The notes under the pieces are model-generated. The model saw nothing but the letters and a program-made list of their open reading frames with translations, made no database searches and had not been told where the DNA came from. Made by a program: the position numbers and the translations under genes. A stretch of DNA of 6,293 bases from JAVBUP01 sp031555175 (GTDB lineage: Bacteria > Bacillota_I > Bacilli_A > Erysipelotrichales > Coprobacillaceae), in the NCBI GenBank assembly GCA_031555175.1, contig JAVBUP010000059.1, forward strand, positions 1-6,293, in the 5' to 3' direction. This document shows, piece by piece, positions 1 through 6,176 of this stretch (positions within the stretch are counted from its first letter, which is position 1; the number at the start of each line of letters is the position of its first letter).

Positions 1-153
1 ATAGAGCCATGGCAATACTCTCCTTTGAATGGACTGTGCCATAGAATAAATATAAAAAGAACAGGTTCTATTTATATAGTAACAAATAGAAAGAAAGGAG
101 TGTATGATTTTAGTACTCAAGGTACACTATTATCATACAAGGAAATATTATGA
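1..153 (+). CDS. 3' end of an unidentified upstream gene (partial)
   Basis: Frame 1 is open from the first base for 50 codons and stops at TGA 151-153. In DNA this AT-rich an open run of that length is unlikely to be pure chance. The stop overlaps the ATG of the next gene as ATGA, a common arrangement for translationally coupled genes, and the ribosome binding site of that next gene (AAGGA, 139-143) lies inside this frame. The C-terminal residues (for example GSIYIVTNRKKGVYDF followed by STQGTLLSYKEIL) read like alternating beta strands and turns, somewhat like the end of a beta-propeller protein, but I do not recognise a family. The start is outside the window. Against it: a 13-bp near-perfect inverted repeat sits at 50-77, which would be more usual in an intergenic region. 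No function is assigned. Confidence 0.5.
   Translation: MEPWQYSPLNGLCHRINIKRTGSIYIVTNRKKGVYDFSTQGTLLSYKEIL
50..77. repeat. Near-perfect inverted repeat (13-bp arms)
   Basis: The arms are 50-62 (ATATAAAAAGAAC) and 65-77 (GTTCTATTTATAT), matching at 12 of 13 positions around a 2-nt centre. As RNA it could form a stem of about 12 bp with a CAGG loop. No T-run follows on the plus strand, so it is not a standard terminator for that strand. It could be an operator or an mRNA structure upstream of the surface-protein gene, or a coincidence inside the partial coding frame. Confidence 0.4.
139..143 (+). promoter_or_regulatory. Ribosome binding site of surface-protein gene
   Basis: AAGGA lies 6 nt before ATG 150. 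It lies within the last codons of the upstream frame and supports coupled translation. An in-frame TAG at 111-113, with no ATG/GTG/TTG between it and 150, fixes 150 as the earliest standard start. Confidence 0.6.
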
Positions 154-1775
154 AAAGATTTTTTATGTTATTTATAGCATTAGCATGCTTGATAAACATC
201 GCTTTACCTATCAACGCTCTTGATCAAAGCGATTTATTGCCTAATGTCGCAATGATAGGTTCATTTACAGGAAATGGAGGCGAAGTATTTAATGCAGTAA
301 CTCCATCATATGATAATAGTGGTAATATAGATGGATATATCGCAGTTGGGAGCACAACTTCTAATAATTCTATGTATGATATGAAACTTACAAGCAAAAC
401 AACTGATAATGAAGTTCCACTAATTGTGAAATATGACTTAAATGGAAACGTCGATACAACATGGAAGAACCATGTAATATTGGGAAATGGATATTCGCGT
501 TTTTTAGCAATTACACAATCATACGATGAAAATGGCAAAATAGATGGATATGTTGTAGTTGGGCACACTCGCTCATATGAAGGTTTATTAAATGAAAAAA
601 ACTATGGTGGCAATGATGCATTAATTATACGCTTTAACTTAGATGGTAGTATTGATGAATCTTGGGGACCACTTCATTTTGGTGGTAACTTGTCAGACGA
701 ATTTTATTCTATTATTCCTTCACTCGATAATACAGGAAGAATCGATGGGTACATCGCATCAGGAAATACAACTTCAAACTCGAACGATTTAAGTGGCAGA
801 CTAATCGGAAATAGAGATGCTTTAGTTGTTAAATTCAAATTAAACGGAGAAGTAGATACAAATTGGGATTTGGTTTATGGGCACAGCAATGCTTCCTATT
901 GGGTAACTTCTTCATCATATTCTTATGATGCAAGTGGAGAAGTGAATGGATATATTATCGCCGGGTATGTTGAAGGCAATCCTTGGTTACTTAAATACAA
1001 TTTAAATGGCAGCATCGATTCAACCTGGATTCCAGATTATTTCTCTGATGATGGCTCACAAGCATATGAAGCAATTACTCCTTCTTATGATTGCTATGGC
1101 AATATAGATGGATACATAATTGTTGGGTCATTTAGTGTTGGTATACGTTTTGAAGATATTGTACAACTAGCTCAAATGGGGGGTACAGATGCCTATATTA
1201 TTAAACATGATTTGGAGGGAAAGATTGTCAAAGGATGGGGACCTGCGATTATATCCAGTGATGTCTATGAGACATTTTCCTCTATAACTCAGTCCTATGA
1301 TAGCAGTGGTAAAGTAAATGGATATATCGTTGTTGGCCATATGTATGAATCTATATTAGGCGTTAGTGAAGATGTTAGAAGGGGTGGGGTAGATGCGATT
1401 ATCGTAAGATATACCCTAGATGGCGACCGTGATCTTGATTGGAATCGTCTCTTATTCGGTGGTTCAAGATATGATAGTTTTAATGGAATAGCACCTTCTT
1501 TTAATGATTCTGGTGAAATAGATGGTGTTGTTGCAGTTGGAAGTACTCAAAACACTGATGGTGATTTAACTGGTTATGTTAAATTTGGAAATGCTGCAAT
1601 AATTGTTAAATTCACTAGTAATAACTTCCCTAGCGATGGTGGAGGAGATAACCTAATTAATACTGGTGAATCAGCAAACTATCTTGAATTATATACAGTA
1701 TCAAGTCTACTAATTCTCACACTATTTTTTGGGATTGAAATTAAGAAAAAAGAATTAAGTAGGAAAACAAATTAA
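150..1775 (+). CDS. Secreted, probably cell-wall-anchored seven-repeat beta-propeller-like protein
   Basis: This 541-residue exported protein has no recognisable catalytic motif. Residues 1-23 form a signal peptide: KR, a hydrophobic core, then a likely cleavage after INA. Seven related repeats begin near residues 47, 118, 185, 250, 306, 376 and 444. Their shared pattern is F..I.pSyD.sG.IDGYivvGst, a variable loop, then daiIvKydlnG.vD..W....fGG. The pattern resembles the SBBP-type beta-propeller repeat (GG..D....I..D..GN.Y..G.T) but is longer, at about 65-70 residues. The last repeat stops after AIIVKF and lacks its final strand; residues 33-46 at the N-terminus look like that strand, which suggests ring closure into seven blades (inference). 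Residues 502-506 are LINTG, then a hydrophobic helix (about 511-529) and a basic tail (KKKELSRK), the layout of a sortase sorting signal with I in place of P. Without a sortase it could instead stay membrane-anchored. No start alternative upstream is possible. Role unknown; ligand binding or adhesion is a guess. Confidence 0.85.
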   Translation: MKRFFMLFIALACLINIALPINALDQSDLLPNVAMIGSFTGNGGEVFNAVTPSYDNSGNIDGYIAVGSTTSNNSMYDMKLTSKTTDNEVPLIVKYDLNGNVDTTWKNHVILGNGYSRFLAITQSYDENGKIDGYVVVGHTRSYEGLLNEKNYGGNDALIIRFNLDGSIDESWGPLHFGGNLSDEFYSIIPSLDNTGRIDGYIASGNTTSNSNDLSGRLIGNRDALVVKFKLNGEVDTNWDLVYGHSNASYWVTSSSYSYDASGEVNGYIIAGYVEGNPWLLKYNLNGSIDSTWIPDYFSDDGSQAYEAITPSYDCYGNIDGYIIVGSFSVGIRFEDIVQLAQMGGTDAYIIKHDLEGKIVKGWGPAIISSDVYETFSSITQSYDSSGKVNGYIVVGHMYESILGVSEDVRRGGVDAIIVRYTLDGDRDLDWNRLLFGGSRYDSFNGIAPSFNDSGEIDGVVAVGSTQNTDGDLTGYVKFGNAAIIVKFTSNNFPSDGGGDNLINTGESANYLELYTVSSLLILTLFFGIEIKKKELSRKTN

Positions 1776-1790
1776 ATAAGGTATAATAAA

Positions 1791-1824
1791 AATAAGAATT
1801 TGGAAACCAATTCTTATTTTTTTT
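1791..1824. terminator. Bidirectional rho-independent terminator between convergent genes
   Basis: Left arm 1791-1803 and right arm 1807-1818 pair over 12 bp with one bulged T and a loop of AAA. On the plus strand the stem is followed by T6 (1819-1824), 15 nt after the stop of the surface-protein gene. On the minus strand it is followed by TTTATTATA and lies 4 nt beyond the stop of the kinase gene, whose TAA (1825-1823) overlaps the T tract. One hairpin can therefore end both transcription units. Confidence 0.85.
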
Positions 1825-3136
1825 ATATATTAAGCATAGCAATGGCAGTAAAATCTTTATCTGTCCATTCAGAAATATATTCACCACGATATTTATCTAC
1901 AACAGTTCTAACACTTCTCATGCCATAGCCTCCTACTTCTTTAATACTTGTAATTTGATTTGCTTCATTTTGCAATGGTTTCACAAGCATAGAGTTCTTA
2001 ACCATTATAACCACCTGATCATCACTACCTTTTATATATAGTTCTACCTTACGCTCACTATTAGTGATTTTTTCACAAGCCTCCAAGGCATTCTGCAATA
2101 AATTCCCAATGACTACACAGAATTCATAATCATCAACCACATTATCTTTCGATAATACTATCTTAACATCAAAAGTAATATTTACCCCTTTATACGCTTC
2201 TTCATAATAAGTAATTAAAGCATTAATAATTTGATTATCACAATAAACTACTGTCTCTGCAGAAACTAGTGATTGATTAACTTTCTTTAAATATTCTTGT
2301 GCCTCTTCCTTATTATCACTATTTATCAATTTAAGTAAAACTGCAGTATGATATTTATAATCATGCCTTAGAATTCTTAGTGTCTCAACAGAACTAGTAA
2401 GGTGTTCATAGTAATCCTTACTTGATGAAATCGTTTGTTTTGCTAATTCTAATTCATATTTGTTTTCAGCGTTTTGATGCGTAGTTACAATTCCAATTAC
2501 TAACATGAAGAAACTCCAGTTTACTAAAATAACCAATAACCCCTGCACCCATGGATTACTTATATATGGTGGTATTGCTTCTACCGCCTCAAATGAAACA
2601 GCATTCAATGCGATAAAACCTACCATTTGCCCAAACGCATATAACTTCCACATCTTTTTTTCAGTAGCTGCAAAAATATTCTTGCAGATTGGTCGTAAGT
2701 ATTTAACTGAGATAGCAGCATATAACCCGATTGGTATTAATGATATTAACAAATAAGCTAACTTATGTGCATGAGATCCATATTCGAAAAAACCTTGAAT
2801 CGCTATTGCTATAATTGAAATAATTGATGAATAAACATTTATTAATGTAAACATTAAGAATACTGATTGGTAAAATGAAGCTTTATACATTAAAAGCATT
2901 GGTATTATAAATATGTAAAATAAGGCAATCTTTTGACCAATAATAGCAATTGATATTTGTTCAATAATATTCCAAGCAATAACAGTAAGTAAATAATAAA
3001 ATAACGATTTTTTAAATGTAATTTTTAAATCAGAACTAAAATGCAAAATAAAAATATTAATTGCAAAGTATAGTGTCGGTAAAATATTATCTAATGATAA
3101 CATGGACATAGAAATTCGAATAATATTATCTATCAC
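1823..3136 (-). CDS. AgrC-like GHKL sensor histidine kinase, module 1
   Basis: This is a membrane sensor kinase of the AgrC/HPK10 type, expected to autophosphorylate on histidine and pass the phosphate to the regulator encoded just upstream. Numbering is from GTG 3145 (440 residues). About six to seven hydrophobic segments fill residues 20-220 (roughly 20-36, 47-69, 72-88, 92-118, 128-148, 168-184, 201-221). A helical linker then leads to LRHDYKYH with the phosphoacceptor H261. The GHKL ATPase domain follows, with N-box GNLLQNALEAC (N348, N352) and G-box GGYGMRS (405-411). There is no separate extracellular sensor domain, so ligand sensing must be by the membrane helices. Start choice: GTG 3145 has AAGGG directly against it, whereas GTG 3136 has AAGGGG (3150-3145) at 8 nt, so 3136 (437 residues) is preferred. 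It overlaps the regulator gene by 11 bp, implying coupled translation. It is clearly paralogous to the kinase at 3962-5278. The signal is unknown. Confidence 0.9.
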   Translation of the reverse strand: MIDNIIRISMSMLSLDNILPTLYFAINIFILHFSSDLKITFKKSLFYYLLTVIAWNIIEQISIAIIGQKIALFYIFIIPMLLMYKASFYQSVFLMFTLINVYSSIISIIAIAIQGFFEYGSHAHKLAYLLISLIPIGLYAAISVKYLRPICKNIFAATEKKMWKLYAFGQMVGFIALNAVSFEAVEAIPPYISNPWVQGLLVILVNWSFFMLVIGIVTTHQNAENKYELELAKQTISSSKDYYEHLTSSVETLRILRHDYKYHTAVLLKLINSDNKEEAQEYLKKVNQSLVSAETVVYCDNQIINALITYYEEAYKGVNITFDVKIVLSKDNVVDDYEFCVVIGNLLQNALEACEKITNSERKVELYIKGSDDQVVIMVKNSMLVKPLQNEANQITSIKEVGGYGMRSVRTVVDKYRGEYISEWTDKDFTAIAMLNI

Positions 3137-3836
3137 TTCTATCACCCCTTGTTATACTTTTTAGATACTCCTTTTTGAAACTAGTTTTGCGACGTGATAT
3201 TGGTAGAGTTTTTGCATTACGCAGTATTATTTCTTGGCCAACTATTGTCTTTACATAATCCAAGTTTACAATATATGAGGAATGCGGCATAGCAAATCGG
3301 TCATCAGCTAATATTGTATCTCTATACTCTTTTAATGAACTACTAACTGTAATTACTTCATTATTAGACATAGCAAAATGTACGTGTCTAGCATAAGCCT
3401 CTACATACATAATATCGGAAAGCATAATTTTTATTATGATTCTTTTTTTAACTACATTAATATAAGCTTCATTGCGTGGATGTTTATCTACTAACTTCTC
3501 ATAGGCTTTTAATACAGTATCCTGCTCAACTGGTTTAAGAATGTAGTCAACTGCATCTACAGCATATGACTCAGCAGCATACTCGTTTGAAGAAGTTAGA
3601 AACACTATCTCACCAGTGAATGAGCCATTGCGAAGTTTTTTTGCTAATTCAATACCATTCATAGCTGGCATTACTATATCTAAAAATGCATAATCGATAT
3701 TATGGTCAGATGCGTAATCTAGAGCTTCATAGGGATCATCATAGACATGTAAACGTGTATTTGACAAGCCACTCAAAGCCGTTTCTATCATCTCTAATGC
3801 AACTGTATCATCATCACAAACTAGAATATCCACCAT
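3126..3836 (-). CDS. LytTR-family response regulator, module 1
   Basis: This is an AgrA-like cytoplasmic transcription regulator. Residues 1-120 are a receiver domain with the acidic pocket D8-D9, phosphoacceptor D53 (FLDIVMP), T81 (FLTSS) and K101 (ILKP), all intact. Residues about 125-228 are a LytTR DNA-binding domain (INVVKKRIIIKI, DIMYVEAYARHVHF, then FAMPHSSYIVNLDYV and the terminal LPISRRKTSFKKEYL). At 236 residues it has the normal length for the family. ATG 3836 has AAAGGGGAG (3850-3842) at 5 nt; the next codon is GTG 3833, which lies at 8 nt and matches the GTG start of the paralogue, so the real protein may be one residue shorter. It is the first gene of a two-gene operon with the kinase at 1823-3136, and has its own promoter just upstream. 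The targets cannot be read from this window; autoregulation is possible given direct repeats at its promoter. Confidence 0.93.
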   Translation of the reverse strand: MVDILVCDDDTVALEMIETALSGLSNTRLHVYDDPYEALDYASDHNIDYAFLDIVMPAMNGIELAKKLRNGSFTGEIVFLTSSNEYAAESYAVDAVDYILKPVEQDTVLKAYEKLVDKHPRNEAYINVVKKRIIIKIMLSDIMYVEAYARHVHFAMSNNEVITVSSSLKEYRDTILADDRFAMPHSSYIVNLDYVKTIVGQEIILRNAKTLPISRRKTSFKKEYLKSITRGDRSDR

Positions 3837-3860
3837 ATTATCTCCCCTTTACTTTATAAT

Positions 3861-3889
3861 ATTATAGCACTGTACCCACCTTTTTTCCA
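3861..3889 (-). promoter_or_regulatory. Promoter of module 1 (extended -10)
   Basis: Reading the minus strand, -35-like TGGAAA (3889-3884, 4 of 6 to consensus), a 17-bp spacer and a perfect -10 TATAAT (3866-3861) preceded by TG at the extended -10 position. The predicted start is near 3854, giving a leader of about 20 nt. The layout closely matches the promoter of module 2, including an A-rich run and GGTG in the spacer. Confidence 0.75.
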
Positions 3890-3900
3890 TTCTTTACCCA
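3870..3900 (-). repeat. Direct repeats overlapping module 1 promoter; candidate regulator site
   Basis: On the minus strand TGGGTAAAG (3900-3892) and TGGGTACAG (3878-3870) match at 8 of 9 positions and start 22 bp apart. Two 9-bp direct repeats two helical turns apart are the usual form of LytTR regulator sites (as for AgrA and ComE/PlnC-type proteins). They flank the -35 element rather than lying wholly upstream, and the sequence is not conserved at the module 2 promoter, so a regulatory role is only inferred. Confidence 0.35.
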
Positions 3901-3936
3901 TTTTTGAAATTGAAACCTAACTCTTATTTGACAAAC

Positions 3937-3957
3937 AAAAAAGTTGCTATGAGCAAC
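3937..3957 (-). terminator. Rho-independent terminator after module 2 kinase
   Basis: On the minus strand, a 6-bp stem GTTGCT/AGCAAC (3957-3952 with 3948-3943) with a 3-nt loop is followed by T6 (3942-3937) and further T-rich sequence. It starts 4 nt after the kinase stop codon (TAG, 3964-3962). It separates module 2 from module 1, although the stem is short and some read-through is likely. Confidence 0.75.
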
Positions 3958-3961
3958 CTCT

Positions 3962-5278
3962 CTAAATATTCAACATTACAATCGAAATAAACTCATTATT
4001 ACTTAATTCCGTAATATACTCTCCGCTATGCTTATCAACAACTGTTTTAATACTCTTAATTCCAAAACCACCATTCTCTTTGGTGCTAATAAAACTACCC
4101 GCTTCATCTCGATAAGGTGCAATATTATATGAATTGAACACCTTAACAATCACTTGATTTTTACTACACTTAATAGTTAACTGCACATACTTTTTACTAT
4201 CATTCATCTTATTACATGCTTCTAAGGCATTCTGTAATAGATTACCAACGACTACACACATTTCATAATTATTTATACCGCAATCTTTTGTAAGATAGGC
4301 ATGAACTGTATGATTAATATTATCTTTGTTAAATAATTCAACATAGTAAACTATTAAGGCATTGACTACCTGATTTTCACAATAATTTGCCAGTTCAGCA
4401 TTGACTAAATCTAAGTCCAACTTTTGTAAATAATCCTCTGCTTCTTGCCTATTCTCCCCCTTAACTAAGCTATGGATAGCGGCGATATGGTATTTAAAAT
4501 CATGCCTTAAGTGTCGTAGTGTTTCTACCGAGTTAGTTAAGTTTTCATAATATTCTTTACCGGAAGAAATTGTTTGTTGGGCTAATTGCAGTTCATACTT
4601 ACGTACTGCATTTCTATATGTGATAACAATTCCAGTGATCAGCATAATAAAATTCCAATCAACCAATAGAACGGTTAAGAGTTGTTCTAGAGGATGCTCA
4701 AAGTACAGTGGTACTATTCTGATGGGCTCAAATGAGACTCTGTATAAAGCTAGAAACCCAATAATTTGTCCAAGCGAATATAATATCCACATTTTTTTAG
4801 GGGTCGCTGCTGCAATTTTTTTACTAAGTGGTCGTAAATAGCGTATTGAAAAATAAGCAAATATACCTAAAAATATTAATGAAATTATAATATATACTGC
4901 ATTATGTAATATAGTTCCATATTCAAAAAATGTTTGACAAATTAACGATGCAATTACAAAGAATGAAGAATACGCATTTACTAGTGATAATACCAAAAAC
5001 AATGACTGGAATAAATATGTTTCATAAATTAAATAAATTGGTATATAGAATAAATAAAACAAAGCTATTCTCTGACCTAGGATTATATCACATGAATATT
5101 GGATTATATACCACAGAACTGCCGAGCCAAGGTAATACACCGCAGCTCTTTTTTTACTGACACGCATGTCCAATGTAAAATGAATAATAGACAAATTTAG
5201 TATTAAAAATAATCCCGGATAAATATTTTCAAATTGAATTATGGCTGGGAGAAAATTTTCAAGTAATGTTTCTATCAT
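3962..5278 (-). CDS. AgrC-like GHKL sensor histidine kinase, module 2
   Basis: This is the paralogue of the kinase at 1823-3136, 438 residues. Multiple membrane helices fill residues about 18-220, followed by a coiled linker (about 225-255), LRHDFKYH with the phosphoacceptor H259, the N-box GNLLQNALEAC (N346, N350) and the G-box GGFGIKS (403-409). By eye, roughly half of the catalytic-half residues match the paralogue, and the two share the closing MLNI. The membrane halves also align along their length but more loosely, which is where signal specificity would be expected to differ. ATG 5278 is preceded at 8 nt by a full AAGGAGG (5293-5287). That site is made from the last codons (Lys-Glu-Glu-stop) of the regulator gene, whose stop is only 3 nt before this ATG, so the pair is almost certainly coupled. 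Predicted role: phosphorylate the adjacent LytTR regulator in response to an unknown signal. No neighbouring AgrB or AgrD was found. Confidence 0.92.
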   Translation of the reverse strand: MIETLLENFLPAIIQFENIYPGLFLILNLSIIHFTLDMRVSKKRAAVYYLGSAVLWYIIQYSCDIILGQRIALFYLFYIPIYLIYETYLFQSLFLVLSLVNAYSSFFVIASLICQTFFEYGTILHNAVYIIISLIFLGIFAYFSIRYLRPLSKKIAAATPKKMWILYSLGQIIGFLALYRVSFEPIRIVPLYFEHPLEQLLTVLLVDWNFIMLITGIVITYRNAVRKYELQLAQQTISSGKEYYENLTNSVETLRHLRHDFKYHIAAIHSLVKGENRQEAEDYLQKLDLDLVNAELANYCENQVVNALIVYYVELFNKDNINHTVHAYLTKDCGINNYEMCVVVGNLLQNALEACNKMNDSKKYVQLTIKCSKNQVIVKVFNSYNIAPYRDEAGSFISTKENGGFGIKSIKTVVDKHSGEYITELSNNEFISIVMLNI

Positions 5279-5281
5279 CTT

Positions 5282-5977
5282 TTATTCCTCCTTAGCTATA
5301 TACTTAAGGTATTGCTTTTTAAAATTAGATTGTCGACGGGAAATAGAGATTGTTCTTCCATTATGTAATATTATCTCTTGATTTTTAATAGTCTTTACAT
5401 AATCCATATTTACTATATATGAAGCATGTGGAATAGCAAATCTCATATCACGATCAATTAAATTGATATATTCCTTCAATGAACCACTTATAGATAGAAC
5501 TTCCCCACGGTTAAGATTAAAATGGATTTGTCTTGAATGGGCCTCAATAAATATAATATTAGAAAACTCAATTTTCGTAATTATATGTTTTCTCACAACA
5601 CTAACAAACTGTTCTGAATACTGATTCATTTGAGCTACCCTATTATATATATCTAATAACGAAGCTTGCGAAACTGGTTTTAAAATATAATCGTAAGCTT
5701 TAACAGCATATGATTCAGTTGCATAATCATTTGAGGAAGTTAAAAAAATTATCTCGCCATTAAAAGAATTATCTCGCAACTTTTTTGCTAGTTCAACTCC
5801 AGACATTTTAGGCATGATAATATCTAAAATCGCCATATCAATTTTATGGTCAACCGAAAACATCAATGCTTCTACAGGATTAGTAAAAGTATAAAGCCTT
5901 GCATTTTCAATTCTATTTAGACTCAATTTAATTGTTTCAATTACATTTATATCATCATCACAAACTAAAATATCCAC
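5282..5977 (-). CDS. LytTR-family response regulator, module 2
   Basis: This 231-residue regulator is paralogous to the one at 3126-3836. The receiver domain (1-119) keeps D7-D8, phosphoacceptor D52 (ILDIIMP), T80 (FLTSS) and K100 (ILKP). The LytTR DNA-binding domain spans about 123-228, with IIFIEAHSRQIHF, FAIPHASYIVNMDYV and ISISRRQSNFKKQYL. It lacks the short RGDRSDR-like tail of its paralogue, where that tail encodes the next gene's overlapping start. The start is GTG 5977 with GGGGG (5990-5986) at 8 nt; the codon before it is ATA where the paralogue has ATG, so no ATG start is available here. It is the first gene of an operon with the kinase at 3962-5278, with two candidate promoters upstream. 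The two receiver domains are clearly more alike than the kinase sensor halves, so cross-talk between modules is possible. Confidence 0.93.
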   Translation of the reverse strand: MDILVCDDDINVIETIKLSLNRIENARLYTFTNPVEALMFSVDHKIDMAILDIIMPKMSGVELAKKLRDNSFNGEIIFLTSSNDYATESYAVKAYDYILKPVSQASLLDIYNRVAQMNQYSEQFVSVVRKHIITKIEFSNIIFIEAHSRQIHFNLNRGEVLSISGSLKEYINLIDRDMRFAIPHASYIVNMDYVKTIKNQEIILHNGRTISISRRQSNFKKQYLKYIAKEE

Positions 5978-6003
5978 TATAACTACCCCCGATAACTACA
6001 TTT

Positions 6004-6032
6004 AGTATAGCATTTATCACCTTTTTTTTCTA
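6004..6032 (-). promoter_or_regulatory. Proximal promoter of module 2 (extended -10)
   Basis: On the minus strand, TAGAAA (6032-6027, 4 of 6 to -35 consensus), 17-bp spacer, and TATACT (6009-6004) with the extended TG. The predicted start is near 5997, about 20 nt before the GTG. The A8-GGTG spacer and TGCTATA core match the module 1 promoter. Confidence 0.7.
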
Positions 6033-6045
6033 TAAAATGTCATCT

Positions 6046-6106
6046 TAAGTTGGTTTGCAAATATGGGTGTGCAGAGTTTATACTCTAGTTTGCTTTATAA
6101 GTTGGT
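6046..6106. repeat. 9-bp direct repeat TAAGTTGGT
   Basis: TAAGTTGGT occurs at 6046-6054 and 6098-6106, 52 bp apart (about five helical turns), between the two module 2 promoters. ACCAACTTA is the minus-strand reading. The phasing would suit two regulator dimers on one DNA face, but a 9-bp match in AT-rich DNA can also arise by chance. Confidence 0.3.
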
Positions 6107-6117
6107 CATGATATAAT
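6090..6117 (+). promoter_or_regulatory. Plus-strand promoter-like sequence with extended -10
   Basis: TTGCTT (6090-6095, weak -35), 16-bp spacer, and a perfect TATAAT (6112-6117) with TG two bases ahead of it. A transcript would start near 6124 and run to the right, against the distal module 2 promoter. No convincing coding region follows within the window, so it would make a short or antisense RNA, or read into sequence beyond the edge. Confidence 0.4.
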
Positions 6118-6147
6118 TTATGAATGAACATGTAACCTACTACCAAA

Positions 6148-6176
6148 GTTATAAAAGTCTTTCGGTAATATGTCAA
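6148..6176 (-). promoter_or_regulatory. Distal promoter of module 2
   Basis: On the minus strand, a perfect -35 TTGACA (6176-6171), a 17-bp spacer and TATAAC (6153-6148, 5 of 6). By consensus this is the best -35 in the window. The predicted start is near 6141, giving a leader of about 165 nt ahead of the regulator GTG. An imperfect inverted repeat (TACCAAAG 6141-6148 with CTTTCGGTA 6159-6167) overlaps the spacer and -10 and could be an operator. Confidence 0.6.

Noticed and set aside
9..42. Inverted repeat ATGGCA/TGCCAT with a 22-nt loop
   Set aside because: Six base pairs around a long loop is expected by chance, and it lies in a probable coding frame.
104..223. 38-codon plus-strand frame after a strong AAAGGAG (94-100)
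   Set aside because: The ribosome binding site is only 3 nt from the ATG, and the frame runs through the start and signal peptide of the clearly real surface-protein gene; the peptide has no recognisable features.
224..568. 114-residue minus-strand open frame
   Set aside because: It is the antisense shadow of the repeat-rich surface protein; its own repeats simply mirror those of the real gene.
2505..2756. 83-residue plus-strand open frame
   Set aside because: It lies antisense within the kinase of module 1, has no upstream ribosome binding site and no protein features.
3928..3956. TTGACA on the plus strand at 3928-3933 as a -35 element
   Set aside because: No -10-like sequence follows at a workable distance, and the bases belong mostly to the reverse of the module 2 terminator tail.
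4620..5160. Two plus-strand open frames (4620-4841 and 4930-5160)
   Set aside because: Both are antisense to the kinase of module 2. The first corresponds in position to the shadow frame in the paralogous kinase, so it reflects kinase codon patterns rather than a gene.
6078..6131. 17-codon minus-strand frame as an AgrD-like signal peptide gene
   Set aside because: It has only a weak ribosome binding site, no cysteine or serine within a plausible thiolactone ring, no leader or double-glycine motif, and no processing gene nearby; kept only as a possible leader frame.
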